Positions 15,486 through 23,640 are shown, counted from the stretch's first letter. The stretch is 38,997 bases of DNA from Patescibacteria group bacterium (GCA_004298615.1 SCPX01000075.1:1-38997), one strand, 5' to 3'. Notes: generated from the sequence alone by a model not told the origin. Numbers and translations are program-made.

Positions 15486-15981
15486 ATTTGCTATTTTAGC
15501 AAATTTAGTTCATAATGTGAGCATTGTAAGCAAATTATCCAATTTACTAAATAAAAAATCAAGTCAAAATTTTTCGCCTAATGGTTATATTTGTGAGCAA
15601 TATCAAATTTCAGAATTAGGTGATTTGAATAATGATAGCGTTGGGAAATTCGGCGAGAGCTTGGCTAAAAAATATTTGGAAAATTCCGGGTATAAAATTA
15701 TTGAAACCAATACGCACAAACGCTTTGGGGAAATAGATATAGTGGCGCAGAGTAACGGCAAGACAATTTTTTGCGAAGTAAAAACTCGAACTTCTGATCG
15801 TTTTGGTTCGGCGGTAGAGTCATTGACTCACACAAAGAAAAAACGGATCTTGAGAATGATCCGTTATTATTGTCTTAAAAACCGAATTCCGGATGGAAAT
15901 ATCCGCGCCGATTTTGTCGCGATTCAAATTGATGGCGACATTGCTGAACTAAAACATTTTAAAGGCATCGAGTTGATGTAA
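15475..15981 (+). CDS. yraN: YraN/UPF0102 family nuclease-fold protein
   Basis: Up to 168 aa. The C-terminal 115 residues are a YraN domain: GKFGESLAKKYLENSGYKII, then RFGEIDIVAQSNGKTIFCEVKTR, which has the E-x-D ... E-x-K pattern of restriction-endonuclease-like folds. Biological role of the family is unsettled; it is usually next to rnhB, as here. There is no ATG near the domain. Possible starts are TTG 15475, GTG 15517 or TTG 15625, so the true N-terminus is uncertain and the first 50 residues may not be translated. It overlaps the methyltransferase by 11 nt under the longest model. Confidence 0.85.
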   Translation: MYHKFAILANLVHNVSIVSKLSNLLNKKSSQNFSPNGYICEQYQISELGDLNNDSVGKFGESLAKKYLENSGYKIIETNTHKRFGEIDIVAQSNGKTIFCEVKTRTSDRFGSAVESLTHTKKKRILRMIRYYCLKNRIPDGNIRADFVAIQIDGDIAELKHFKGIELM

Positions 15982-16009
15982 GATTCCATATCTTTTTGCA
16001 TAAAAAAAG

Positions 16010-16035
16010 CGCCCCAAGAGTTTATGCTCGGGGCG
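16010..16035 (-). terminator. Intrinsic terminator of the cupin gene
   Basis: Minus-strand hairpin with CGCCCC/GGGGCG plus GAG/CTC stem and a two-nt bulge, followed by seven T (16002-16008 on the plus strand are A). It lies 27 nt past the cupin stop. Confidence 0.8.
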
Positions 16036-16061
16036 ATTTGCGTTCGCATTGTATTTGGATA

Positions 16062-16631
16062 TTAAAATAATGGGCGGAAGAACGGCCATTGTCTCATTTC
16101 ATTAACATAAGCCTCTTTCTTTTTCTGGAATTCCTTTTTAAGATTATGGAACTCGTTTAAAGAATAGGTGTCCCAGGTCTCCTTATCAGCGGCATCATAA
16201 AGAGTGTTAGCTACGACAATGATGGCGCTGTTATCTTCCAGGGTTTCATAGGTATGCATCACGAGTGGAGGAAGCCAAATGCTGGTTTTGGGAGTTAGAT
16301 CAAAGCTTCGCTTTTGGCCAAACAGATCTTCGCACTCATAAGCCAGGCGGCCCTTGATCGGAATAATTATTTCCTGTCTGATCCGATGGAACTCGTTTCC
16401 GCCGATGCCGCCTTTGGGAATATTGTCCACGCGGTACATTCGCAAACCACGAACATCTCTTGAGATCTTTTCCAGCTCCGTGGCACTGTACTCAAAAAAT
16501 AAGCCATTGATAAAACTCAAATGCCGGGCGAATAAAACATTCAACTCACCGTTTGATTTGGTTTTCCACGGGCCTTCATTTGGAAACACCCCAATTTCCC
16601 AGATTGACTTTGGAACAATTTGCTCGTTCAT
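16062..16631 (-). CDS. Cupin protein, sugar 3,4-ketoisomerase (FdtA/QdtA, WxcM C-term)-like
   Basis: A 189-aa single-domain cupin. The core (about residues 60-160) has GLRMYRVDNIPKGGIGGNEFH, IIIPIKGRLAYE, SIWLPPLVMHTYETLEDNS and IIVVANTLYDAADKE. This order, with the IPP-x-x-H and final A-x-x-x-YD blocks, resembles dTDP-sugar 3,4-ketoisomerases such as FdtA and WxcM C-terminal domains. Role in making an unusual sugar is therefore plausible, but no nucleotide-sugar genes are adjacent. It has an SD (AAAGGAG) and overlaps the upstream small gene by 4 nt. It ends in its own terminator. Confidence 0.65.
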   Translation of the reverse strand: MNEQIVPKSIWEIGVFPNEGPWKTKSNGELNVLFARHLSFINGLFFEYSATELEKISRDVRGLRMYRVDNIPKGGIGGNEFHRIRQEIIIPIKGRLAYECEDLFGQKRSFDLTPKTSIWLPPLVMHTYETLEDNSAIIVVANTLYDAADKETWDTYSLNEFHNLKKEFQKKKEAYVNEMRQWPFFRPLF

Positions 16632-16846
16632 CTTGTTTCTCCTTTCTTTGGTTGCTCTCCTTCTAAGATATCCGCCAATTCTTGGGTAATCTTTTTCCCC
16701 TCGTCAATCAGCTCCCGGCATCCTCCGTAGGAATTAAAAAACTCTCCGCGCCGGCGCCGCAATACTTGTATTGCTTCCTCTAATAAGAATAAATCCTTAA
16801 ATAAATCTCTCTTTTTCGCTATTTTCTCTTCGTTTTCCAATTTCAT
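16628..16846 (-). CDS. Small charged hypothetical protein
   Basis: About 72 aa, starting MKLENEEKIAKKRD. It is predicted to be mostly helical and highly charged, with a Lys/Arg-rich centre (VLRRRRGEFF). I do not recognise a family. ATG 16846 was chosen because GAAAGGCGG sits just upstream, whereas the in-frame codons before it have no SD. It is the first gene of a two-gene unit with the cupin protein (4-nt overlap) and is read from one of two near-identical 52-nt promoter regions. Confidence 0.6.
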   Translation of the reverse strand: MKLENEEKIAKKRDLFKDLFLLEEAIQVLRRRRGEFFNSYGGCRELIDEGKKITQELADILEGEQPKKGETR

Positions 16847-16879
16847 CACCGCCTTTCTTTTTTTTTGATTTGTTGTGGT

Positions 16880-16931
16880 AAAGGACAAATTAAGACAATC
16901 TTATCTAATAACTATTAATCAGTCAATAACC
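16880..16931 (-). promoter_or_regulatory. Promoter region, copy A of a 52-nt repeat
   Basis: Minus strand TTGACT (16921-16926), 17 nt, TAAGAT (16898-16903), then a conserved segment to AAAGGACAAAT. Nearly identical to copy B at 17646-17697. Predicted start about 16891. Confidence 0.78.
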
Positions 16932-16949
16932 ATTACGGGGACAAAAATA

Positions 16950-16978
16950 AGACCGCTTCTTTGTTAAGGAAGCGGTCT
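16950..16978 (-). terminator. Terminator of the YkgJ-type gene, overlapping its stop codon
   Basis: 10-bp perfect stem AGACCGCTTC/GAAGCGGTCT with a 9-nt loop, then TTATTTTTG on the minus strand. The gene's TAA stop (16964-16966) is in the loop, so the last codons form one half of the stem. Confidence 0.88.
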
Positions 16979-17611
16979 GCCCGGTATGTAGCGGGATACA
17001 CATTGTGATGATTCCATTCGTGATGCTAAATTAATAAGCGATCCGCCTTCTCCTTCTCTTCCGAGTCGTTCCTGCTCTTCTTCCAGTAAAATATAAGCAA
17101 ATCCCTCCCAAAGGAAGTGATATTTTCTTACTTCCGGTTGGTGCCAGCTCACGCACGCTTTGGAACTGTCTAAGGTGCGGCATTGCAGAGGTCTGACATC
17201 GTAGATTAGACAGCCGCCGTCGCCGCCAAGGAAAATGCAGGGCGTGCCGCGCCAATCGTCAAGCAATTTTTCCGGATCGCTAACAAGCCTGTTTTGATTG
17301 CGCTCTAAATACCACAGCCATTTCCCACGCATTTTGTGCAGCCGTTTACGAAAGAGTTTCTTTTGCCGCATCACAAAGGGGACTATTTCTTCCCATTCAA
17401 TCGCTGTGCAGGTGGCGATTTGATGACAACAAAAGGAGCATCCTTTCTGACATATGGGTTTTATTTCCCGATGTTCCTTGCGCCAACGCTCTGTAAGGCC
17501 GTCGCTTACCATATATAACGCTCTGACAAATGAGACTTTCCTCGCAGCCGCTTCCCGTCTTACAAGATTTTCGAACTCTTTTTTGCTGAACGGATATTGG
17601 TCCATTAACAT
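16964..17611 (-). CDS. YkgJ-family cysteine cluster protein
   Basis: About 215 aa. Cysteines are arranged as in YkgJ/CxxCxxCC proteins: CQKGCSFCCHQIATCTAIEWEEI around residues 50-75, then TPCIFLGGDGGCLIYDVRPLQCR around 125-150. These are thought to bind a zinc or iron-sulfur centre; biochemical function is mostly unknown. ATG 17611 is supported by GAGGAGG 7 nt upstream; a second ATG is two codons in. It has its own consensus promoter (copy B) and a terminator in which its stop codon is embedded. It is divergent from the helicase gene. Confidence 0.78.
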   Translation of the reverse strand: MLMDQYPFSKKEFENLVRREAAARKVSFVRALYMVSDGLTERWRKEHREIKPICQKGCSFCCHQIATCTAIEWEEIVPFVMRQKKLFRKRLHKMRGKWLWYLERNQNRLVSDPEKLLDDWRGTPCIFLGGDGGCLIYDVRPLQCRTLDSSKACVSWHQPEVRKYHFLWEGFAYILLEEEQERLGREGEGGSLINLASRMESSQCVSRYIPGRPLP

Positions 17612-17645
17612 TGTTCGCCTCCTCGGTTTATTAATATTATTTAAC

Positions 17646-17697
17646 AAAGGACAAATCAAGACAATCTTAGCTAAAAATCATAAATCAGTCAATAACC
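17646..17697 (-). promoter_or_regulatory. Promoter region, copy B of the 52-nt repeat
   Basis: Minus strand TTGACT (17687-17692), 17 nt, TAAGAT (17664-17669), same downstream block ending AAAGGACAAAT as copy A. Drives the YkgJ-type gene. Confidence 0.78.
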
Positions 17698-17706
17698 TGA
17701 TTGCTC

Positions 17707-17736
17707 TTGACAATTTGTCGATGAATGTTCTAAGAT
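17707..17736 (+). promoter_or_regulatory. Promoter of the helicase-sigma4 gene
   Basis: TTGACA, 18 nt, TAAGAT. Its -35 begins 15 nt past the -35 of the divergent promoter. Predicted leader about 82 nt, ending in AGGGGG 8 nt before ATG 17825. Confidence 0.7.
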
Positions 17737-17824
17737 GGGCTTTAGAGAGAAAATCTTGCGATTTAACGAGCAAGCTCTTAATGTTCTTTGAATTTAAAAC
17801 AACAAAACTAAGGGGGTATTGAAA

Positions 17825-19615
17825 ATGGATGAAAACGAATTAGTTCCATTAATCTTAAGAGAATATCAAATCTCTGTATTTGATAAATTGATGGAATTTG
17901 TTGAGTCAAATAGCCGCAGATTCCATTCGCGCGGTTTCGTGGTTATGCCGTCCGGAGCGGGAAAAACATTGATTTTCACAGAATTCGTTAAAATGCTGAA
18001 CGAAAGAGCAATTATTGTTGCTCCTACGCGCATTATTTTGGAGCAAAACATCAAGGCGATGAGGCGGCAAGAGCCGGAGATGAATATTTCCGTGTACCAT
18101 AAAGACGAGAAAGACCTTTCCGGTCAAGTTGTCTTTACCACCTATCATTCGCTGGTACAGCTGATTAAGAAAAATATTATTCCGCGGGACTTTGCGCGAG
18201 TAGTTATTTTTGACGAGGTTCACCGCTCGCTTTCCTTGGAAAGATCGCGAATTCCGGATCGGTTGAACGCGCTTTGCATCGGTTTCACGGCTACTGATAA
18301 ATTCTCAGTTCAAAAAAATGTGGAGCGGATTTTTCAAAACGAAATTTATCGGATGCACTTGAAGGAAGCGATTGAAGATGGAGTGCTTTTGCCTTTGCGC
18401 GGATTCATAGCTGAAACCAATGTTGATTTAAGTCGCATAAGAATTTCACACAATAATATGTTGGACGAGACCGTGGCTGAACGGATGCTTAATATTGAAG
18501 CGCGCAATAAGGTTGCCCGGGATTATTATTTAAAAAATTTTAAGAATGTTCCGGCTGTTGCTTTTTGCGTCAGTATTGTCCACGCCGAAGCTCTGGCCCG
18601 ATATTTTTCTGATTCTGAAATCAAGGCCGCGGCGATTCATTGCGACACGCCTCACAAAATAAGGCAAGAGATCATAAGAAAATTCAACCACGGCGAACTG
18701 GATATTTTATGTTCGCGCGACGTGCTGATTGAGGGATGGGATTCCGGACGGGTGGCAGTGGCTTTGAATTTACGACCGACTTATTCGTGGGTTTTAGCGG
18801 AACAGCGCGCCTGCCGGGTAGTCCGTCCTCACAAAAACAAAACTTGTGGTATTATTGTTGAATTTCAAGATATTTACCGCCGCAAAGACCAGCCACTTTT
18901 TATTCATCATCTTTTTGGGGAACGCAAATACCGCCAAGGCGGTTTCGTAGCCGCTCCTAGAAAACTCCGCCAGGAAGAAGAAAAAGCGGTGGAACGGGAC
19001 GAACCGGTTTATGTATTTGAAGGATTGCAAGTTTCCTCGTCTGTTCAAGAAGTGGTTAGTATCGGGTCATTGTCGCCAACCATAGATTTCAACGATGTTA
19101 GACTAATCAAAGAAATTTTTTCATCCAAGCCGGAGATTGATTATTCTGAATTAACATCGCATCAATTCATTCAACTGAAATTCAGTCACCCGAAGTTTAG
19201 AGGCGTCGGAGATACATTGGCGCGAAAATACTTAGGCGCTCTTTGGGATAAAAGCCCAGAAAGCTATCGGATATTAGTAGAGGATGTGTTTGGAGATGAG
19301 ATGTTTTATCAGCATTTTGAAGTTAATAGATCTTTGGCAGAATCTTTCCCCAGCGCCGATCCAAGCCCTGAAGAAATCGTTTTTAGCCGTGAATTCCAAA
19401 AAGCAGTAAAAAGGGCGCTAAAAACATTACTGCCTCATGAAGAAAAAGTGATAAAGGAAAGGTTTTGGGATGAAAAAACTTTTTTTCAGATTGGTCAAGG
19501 TTTTGGTCGTTTCTCTGATATGTCCTGTCGGACTCGACCTCCTCAGATTCTGAATAAGGCGCTTCGCAAGCTCCGACATCCTTCTAGAAGCAAACGCCTT
19601 GAGCCGTTTTATTAA
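17825..19615 (+). CDS. SF2 (DEAD/DEAH) helicase with C-terminal sigma-70 region 4-like domain
   Basis: A 596-aa protein. Residues 1-370 form an SF2 helicase/translocase: LREYQ near 11-15, Walker A PSGAGKT (42-48), VAPTR, DEVH (130-133), GFTAT, and motif VI QRACRVVRPH (about 327-336), a pattern seen in XPB/Res-type DNA translocases. Residues about 510-594 resemble the end of a primary sigma factor: DPSPEE, then ALKTLLPHEEKVIKERF and KALRKLRHPSRSKRL, nearly identical to RpoD region 4. Regions 1-3 are absent. The recognition helix is altered (about five extra residues and a PP pair), so -35 binding may be weakened while RNA polymerase flap binding could remain (inference). SD-bearing single gene next to nusA; no frameshift evident. 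Confidence 0.85.
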   Translation: MDENELVPLILREYQISVFDKLMEFVESNSRRFHSRGFVVMPSGAGKTLIFTEFVKMLNERAIIVAPTRIILEQNIKAMRRQEPEMNISVYHKDEKDLSGQVVFTTYHSLVQLIKKNIIPRDFARVVIFDEVHRSLSLERSRIPDRLNALCIGFTATDKFSVQKNVERIFQNEIYRMHLKEAIEDGVLLPLRGFIAETNVDLSRIRISHNNMLDETVAERMLNIEARNKVARDYYLKNFKNVPAVAFCVSIVHAEALARYFSDSEIKAAAIHCDTPHKIRQEIIRKFNHGELDILCSRDVLIEGWDSGRVAVALNLRPTYSWVLAEQRACRVVRPHKNKTCGIIVEFQDIYRRKDQPLFIHHLFGERKYRQGGFVAAPRKLRQEEEKAVERDEPVYVFEGLQVSSSVQEVVSIGSLSPTIDFNDVRLIKEIFSSKPEIDYSELTSHQFIQLKFSHPKFRGVGDTLARKYLGALWDKSPESYRILVEDVFGDEMFYQHFEVNRSLAESFPSADPSPEEIVFSREFQKAVKRALKTLLPHEEKVIKERFWDEKTFFQIGQGFGRFSDMSCRTRPPQILNKALRKLRHPSRSKRLEPFY

Positions 19616-19651
19616 TCACCTCTTTGCTTTATAGGGTCACGGTATTTGAGT

Positions 19652-19685
19652 GAGGCGTAGTCTTTACGATGCGCCTCCTCTTTTT
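19652..19685 (+). terminator. Terminator of the helicase-sigma4 gene
   Basis: GAGGCG/CGCCTC stem with a 14-nt loop, followed by CTCTTTTTCTTT. Confidence 0.7.
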
Positions 19686-19731
19686 CTTTAAAGAGATGTG
19701 TATTATTAAAATTGATCTGCGCCGGCTGAAT

Positions 19732-19759
19732 TTGACAAAATTTTACAGTATGCTACACT
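19732..19759 (+). promoter_or_regulatory. nusA upstream promoter
   Basis: TTGACA, 16 nt, TACACT with TGC before it. Predicted start about 19766, only a few nt before a terminator hairpin. A second TATAAT (19861-19866) with a poor -35 lies downstream of that hairpin and could give an attenuator-free transcript. Confidence 0.72.
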
Positions 19760-19770
19760 ATCAATTAGAA

Positions 19771-19798
19771 ACTAGCCAATTAGGCTAGTCATTTTTTT
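19771..19798 (+). terminator. Mini-attenuator in the nusA leader
   Basis: Perfect 7-bp stem ACTAGCC/GGCTAGT, 5-nt loop, then CATTTTTTT. It begins about 5 nt after the predicted transcription start, so terminated RNA would be about 33 nt. Confidence 0.75.
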
Positions 19799-19910
19799 AC
19801 CCGCCTAAGTTTTTGCGTTTTATTCATTCTTAAATTAAGACGTTTAAGGTTAGGTATAAATATAATAAAGTAGAAACGAGATTGCGTTGGACACAAAAAT
19901 TTGGGCGGGT
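19799..19910. repeat. CCCGCC/GGCGGG inverted repeat in the nusA leader
   Basis: Left arm ACCCGCCTAAGTTTTTG (19799-19815) and right arm CAAAAATTTGGGCGGGT (19894-19910) pair with two mismatches. The same arm family flanks tRNA-Ala and tRNA-Val elsewhere in the window. The 78 nt inside show no tRNA. Confidence 0.7.
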
Positions 19911-19926
19911 TTATTCTTCAAATATT

Positions 19927-21114
19927 ATGTCCTCACAAATTTATCAGGCGATTCAGCAGATTTGCGAAGAGAAAAATCTGCAAATGGAGCAGGTGGTGTC
20001 TACGATTGAAGCGGCATTGGCCGCGGCCTATCGCAAAGATTTCGGAGAAAAAAACGAAAATATCAAGGTGGAATTTGAACCGAAAACCGGAAAATTCCGC
20101 GTTTTTGACATTAAAACAATCGTGGAAGGACCGGCTGAAGACAAGGAAGAAATCAATCCCCGGTCGGAAATTTTGCTTTCCGAATACATCAAAGATCATC
20201 CGGACGCCAAGACCGGCGATGAGATAAAAACTGAGCTTTTTCCTCCGGCCGAATTCGGCCGAATGGCCGCGCAGACGGCCAAGCAAGTGGTGATCCAGAG
20301 ACTGCGCGAAGCCGAACGGGAAATGATTTTCAACGAGTATAAGGGCAAGGAAGGAGAGATTATTGTCGGGACGGTGCAGAGAGTGGAGGGCCGTCTGGTT
20401 TTGGTTAATTTGGGAAGCGTCACGGCCATTGTGCCGCCGTCCGAACAAATCCAGCGCGAGCGGTATGATTCCGGGCAGCGCATCAAAGCGGTGGTCAATT
20501 CAGTGAGCATCGGGCCGCGAGGGCCGGAAGTGGTGCTATCGCGCACCAGTCCCGAGATGGTGCGCAAATTTTTCGCCATTGAAGTGCCGGAAATCGCCAA
20601 TGGCGCGGTAGAACTCAAAGCCGTAGCCCGGGAAGCCGGCGAGCGGTCAAAAATCGCGGTCAAGGCCATGGAAGAAAGTATTGATCCGATCGGAGCGTGC
20701 GTAGGGCAAAGAGGATCGCGCGTGCAAACCGTCATTTCAGAATTGGGCGGAGAAAAAATTGACATTATAGAATACAGCGATGATCCGATAGAATTTATTA
20801 CCAACGCTCTGGCGCCGGCCAAGGTCTTGAGCATCAAGCTTAATGAAGAAGCCAAAGAAGCGTCCGTGGAAGTTGATTCGGCTCAATTTTCTCTGGCCAT
20901 CGGCCGCGGCGGACAAAATGTGCGGCTAGCTTCAAAACTGACCGGCTGGAAAATCAGCTTAATTGAGAAAAAACCGGAGGGAATGGAAGAAGAGCCTAAA
21001 GAAAAAATTGAAACAACGGAAGGCGAGGCAGTTGAGACAGAGGAAGCGATTAAAGAAAAAGCAATGGAAAAAAAAGTGGAGGTTGAAGAAAACGAAGAAA
21101 AGAAAGAGAAATAA
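19927..21114 (+). CDS. nusA: Transcription elongation/termination factor NusA
   Basis: About 395 aa. The N-terminal RNA polymerase-binding domain (SSQIYQAIQQICEEKNL to VEGPAEDKEEI) is followed by an S1 domain (EGEIIVGTVQRVEGRLVLVNLG, about 130-200) and two KH domains with VGQRGSRVQTVISELGGEKIDII and AIGRGGQNVRLASKLTGW. The last 55 residues are a low-complexity Glu/Lys tail. ATG 19927 gives the standard N-terminus. NusA strengthens hairpin pausing and intrinsic termination, which makes the attenuator in its own leader notable. No SD is seen. hppA follows after 38 nt. Confidence 0.95.
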   Translation: MSSQIYQAIQQICEEKNLQMEQVVSTIEAALAAAYRKDFGEKNENIKVEFEPKTGKFRVFDIKTIVEGPAEDKEEINPRSEILLSEYIKDHPDAKTGDEIKTELFPPAEFGRMAAQTAKQVVIQRLREAEREMIFNEYKGKEGEIIVGTVQRVEGRLVLVNLGSVTAIVPPSEQIQRERYDSGQRIKAVVNSVSIGPRGPEVVLSRTSPEMVRKFFAIEVPEIANGAVELKAVAREAGERSKIAVKAMEESIDPIGACVGQRGSRVQTVISELGGEKIDIIEYSDDPIEFITNALAPAKVLSIKLNEEAKEASVEVDSAQFSLAIGRGGQNVRLASKLTGWKISLIEKKPEGMEEEPKEKIETTEGEAVETEEAIKEKAMEKKVEVEENEEKKEK

Positions 21115-21152
21115 AAATTTAGATTCAATTAAAATTAAAAATTTTTTATAAT

Positions 21153-23144
21153 ATGTATCTCAATCTTTCAATACTATCAGGCGTTATCGCTATTACTTCC
21201 GGATTATTATTAGCCCGTTGGATCATAAAGCTTCCGGCCGGATCAGAGAAGATGCAAGAAATCGCCGGAGCGATCCAGGCAGGCGCCAAGGCTTATCTTA
21301 ATAGGCAATACAAAACTATTGCCGTGATTGCGGTGATTATCGCGGCGATTCTTTATTACAAATTGGGATCAAATACCGCGGCCGGATTTTTGGTCGGCGC
21401 CGTTTTTTCGGCCATAGCCGGATATATCGGCATGATGGTTTCGGTGCGGGCCAATGTTCGCACGGCTGAAGCGGCCAAAAATGGGATGTCTGCCGCTTTT
21501 AATGTGGCGGCCAAGGGCGGCGCTGTCACCGGTCTATTGGTGGTCGGTTTGGGAATGGTGGCGGTGGCCGGATTTTATTATTTGACAAAAGATATTTCAG
21601 CTTTGGTCGGACTGGGATTTGGCGGAAGCTTGATTTCCGTTTTTGCCAGGCTCGGCGGAGGCATTTACACCAAAGCGGCTGATGTGGGTGCGGATTTGGT
21701 AGGAAAAGTGGAAAAAGGAATTCCCGAAGACGATCCGAGAAATCCGGCCGTGATCGCGGATAATGTGGGCGACAATGTGGGCGACTGCGCCGGTATGGCT
21801 GCGGATCTTTTTGAGACTTACGCCGTCACCACTATCGCGACAATGCTTTTGGGATCATTTATGTTTCCGGAAAATGAATTTATAATTGTTTATCCGATCG
21901 CCCTGGGCGCTGTCGCGATCATCGCTTCAATCATCGGGACTTGGTTTACCAAATTGAATGCCGCTGGCGCGATAATGGCCTCGCTTTACAAAGGATTGGC
22001 CATATCGGCCGTGCTTTCGGCTATCGGATTTTATTTTATAACTGATAATTTAATCAAGGACATTGAATACTCTTCTTGGAATATTTATTTGGCAACTCTT
22101 ATCGGCCTGGGCGTCACCGTACTGCTTGTGGCTATTACCGAATATTTTACTTCAACCAAATACAAGCCGGTAAAATCAATCGCGGCCGCTTCCCAAAGCG
22201 GGCATGGCACCAATGTTATCGCAGGACTGGCGGTGTCCATGAAATCAACCGCTTTGCCGGTAATCGTCATAGCCGGCGCGATTTTTGGCGCGTATCAATT
22301 GGCCGGTTTGTACGGAGTGGCGGTAGCCGCGATGAGTATGGTGTCTCTTACCGGCATTATTGTCACGCTTGACGCTTATGGGCCGATTACGGACAATGCC
22401 GGCGGCATTGCGGAAATGGCCGGACTTCCCAAAGAAGTGCGCGAAGTCACCGATCCTTTGGACGCAGTGGGCAATACTACTAAAGCCGTGACCAAGGGTT
22501 ATGCCATTGGCTCGGCCGGTCTGGCCGCCACCGTGCTTTTCGCTTCGTATGTTCAGGAAATTGAAAAAGCCGGCAAGAGCGTGGAATTTTTACTAAGCGA
22601 TCCTTTTGTGATTATCGGTCTTTTCATCGGCGGTCTTTTGCCTTATCTTTTCGGCGCGTACGCTATGGAAGCGGTGGGCAAAGTGGCCGGCAATGTGGTG
22701 GAGGAGGTGCGGCGGCAATTCAGAGAAATTTCAGGAATTATGGAAGGAATCGCGAAGCCGGATTACGGCCAGGCCGTGGATATTGTGACGCGCGGCGCTT
22801 TGCGCGCTATGATCTTGCCGGCAATGATTCCGGTAGCCACTCCGCTTTTGATTGTTTTCTTTTTCCCCAATGACGCGGCCAAAGTCTTGGGCGGCGTTTT
22901 GGTCGGCAGTATTGTGACGGGAATATTTGTGGCGATTTCCATGACTTCGGGCGGCGGCGCTTGGGATAATGCCAAAAAATATATTGAAATGGGTAATTTC
23001 GGCGGCAAAGGATCTTTTGCCCATCAAGCGGCCATCACCGGCGACACGGTCGGCGATCCGTACAAAGACACCGCCGGCCCGGCCATCAATCCGATGATCA
23101 AAATCCTCAATATCGTTGCCCTTCTATTAGTGGCGTTTTTATAA
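21153..23144 (+). CDS. hppA: Membrane-bound proton-pumping pyrophosphatase
   Basis: A 663-aa polytopic protein with about 15-16 membrane helices that couples pyrophosphate hydrolysis to ion pumping. The catalytic segments are [20 protein letters not shown] followed by [20 protein letters not shown], and near the C-terminus [37 protein letters not shown] has Lys at the position that distinguishes potassium-independent (Lys) from potassium-dependent (Ala) enzymes, so it is predicted to be the K-independent H-pumping type. It probably energises the membrane using pyrophosphate from biosynthesis. A TATAAT just before the ATG is too close to be its promoter. Confidence 0.95.
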   Translation: MYLNLSILSGVIAITSGLLLARWIIKLPAGSEKMQEIAGAIQAGAKAYLNRQYKTIAVIAVIIAAILYYKLGSNTAAGFLVGAVFSAIAGYIGMMVSVRANVRTAEAAKNGMSAAFNVAAKGGAVTGLLVVGLGMVAVAGFYYLTKDISALVGLGFGGSLISVFARLGGGIYTKAADVGADLVGKVEKGIPEDDPRNPAVIADNVGDNVGDCAGMAADLFETYAVTTIATMLLGSFMFPENEFIIVYPIALGAVAIIASIIGTWFTKLNAAGAIMASLYKGLAISAVLSAIGFYFITDNLIKDIEYSSWNIYLATLIGLGVTVLLVAITEYFTSTKYKPVKSIAAASQSGHGTNVIAGLAVSMKSTALPVIVIAGAIFGAYQLAGLYGVAVAAMSMVSLTGIIVTLDAYGPITDNAGGIAEMAGLPKEVREVTDPLDAVGNTTKAVTKGYAIGSAGLAATVLFASYVQEIEKAGKSVEFLLSDPFVIIGLFIGGLLPYLFGAYAMEAVGKVAGNVVEEVRRQFREISGIMEGIAKPDYGQAVDIVTRGALRAMILPAMIPVATPLLIVFFFPNDAAKVLGGVLVGSIVTGIFVAISMTSGGGAWDNAKKYIEMGNFGGKGSFAHQAAITGDTVGDPYKDTAGPAINPMIKILNIVALLLVAFL

Positions 23145-23163
23145 TAAAAAAGCTTAATCTAGT

Positions 23164-23203
23164 AAACAGTACCGCTCCGAGACTTCTGGGCGGTATTTGT
23201 TTT
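23164..23203 (+). terminator. Terminator after hppA
   Basis: Stem AAACAGTACCGC / GCGGTATTTGTTT with small bulges, ending in TTTGTTTT. Confidence 0.75.
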
Positions 23204-23211
23204 ACAAGCCC

Positions 23212-23240
23212 TTGATTTTATAATTAAAAAAGTTTATTAT
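23212..23240 (+). promoter_or_regulatory. tRNA-Gly promoter
   Basis: TTGATT, 17 nt, TATTAT. The tRNA begins 14 nt downstream. Confidence 0.65.
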
Positions 23241-23253
23241 ACATAAAGAATTT

Positions 23254-23324
23254 GCGGGTATAGCACAAGGGTAGTGTACTTGCTTGCCAAGCAAGATATA
23301 CGGGTTCGAGTCCCGTTACCCGCT
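23254..23324 (+). tRNA. tRNA-Gly (anticodon GCC)
   Basis: Acceptor GCGGGTA/TACCCGC, anticodon stem CTTGC/GCAAG with loop TTGCCAA, T-loop TTCGAGT. Discriminator T; CCA is not encoded. Confidence 0.95.
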
Positions 23325-23354
23325 CATTTTTTGTTAGCTAACAAAAAATGAGCG
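23321..23354. repeat. 34-bp perfect palindrome at the tRNA-Gly 3' end
   Basis: The arms start in the tRNA acceptor (CGCTCATTTTTTGTTAG) and continue as the exact reverse complement. Followed at once by another hairpin, CCGCC/GGCGG (about 23362-23380). It may serve as the tRNA terminator. Confidence 0.85.
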
Positions 23355-23390
23355 AGGCTCGCCCGCCTTCGGCGAGGCGGCCCGCTCCAA

Positions 23391-23639
23391 ATGGTTATGT
23401 TTTGGGTCTATATTTTGCAAAGTTTGAAAGATAAAAGAACATATACTGGCTACACAAAAGATTTAATAAAGAGATTGCAACAGCACAATGCTGGACAAGT
23501 AAAAGCCACAAAACACAGAAAGCCAATGAAATTATTATTTTCAGAGCAATTTCAAACCGAACAACAAGCGAAGAATCATGAATTATGGTGGAAAAGCGGC
23601 AGCGGCAGAAGAGAACTCAAAAAGTTTTTTAAAACATAA
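23391..23639 (+). CDS. Single-domain GIY-YIG nuclease-like protein
   Basis: An 82-aa protein, essentially one GIY-YIG domain: FWVYILQSLKDKRTYTGYT (the GIY-YIG strand pair reads VYI...TYTGYT), LIKRLQQHNAGQVKATKH with the conserved Arg, and a C-terminal helix with KNHELWWKSGSGRRELKKF. Free-standing members (YhbQ/UPF0213-like) are common in small genomes, with unclear roles in DNA processing. The usual catalytic Glu region (EQQAKNHE) is present. ATG 23391 or 23397 are both possible. It lies directly after the tRNA-Gly palindrome and 1 nt before proS. Confidence 0.85.
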   Translation: MVMFWVYILQSLKDKRTYTGYTKDLIKRLQQHNAGQVKATKHRKPMKLLFSEQFQTEQQAKNHELWWKSGSGRRELKKFFKT

Positions 23640-23640
23640 T

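Noticed and set aside
19480-19615. Frameshift as the cause of the odd sigma recognition helix
   Set aside because: Neither alternative frame restores the T-R-E-R-x-R-Q-I consensus; the same frame resumes a perfect match downstream.
21146-21151. TATAAT before hppA
   Set aside because: It is 1 nt before the ATG, so transcription would start inside the gene.
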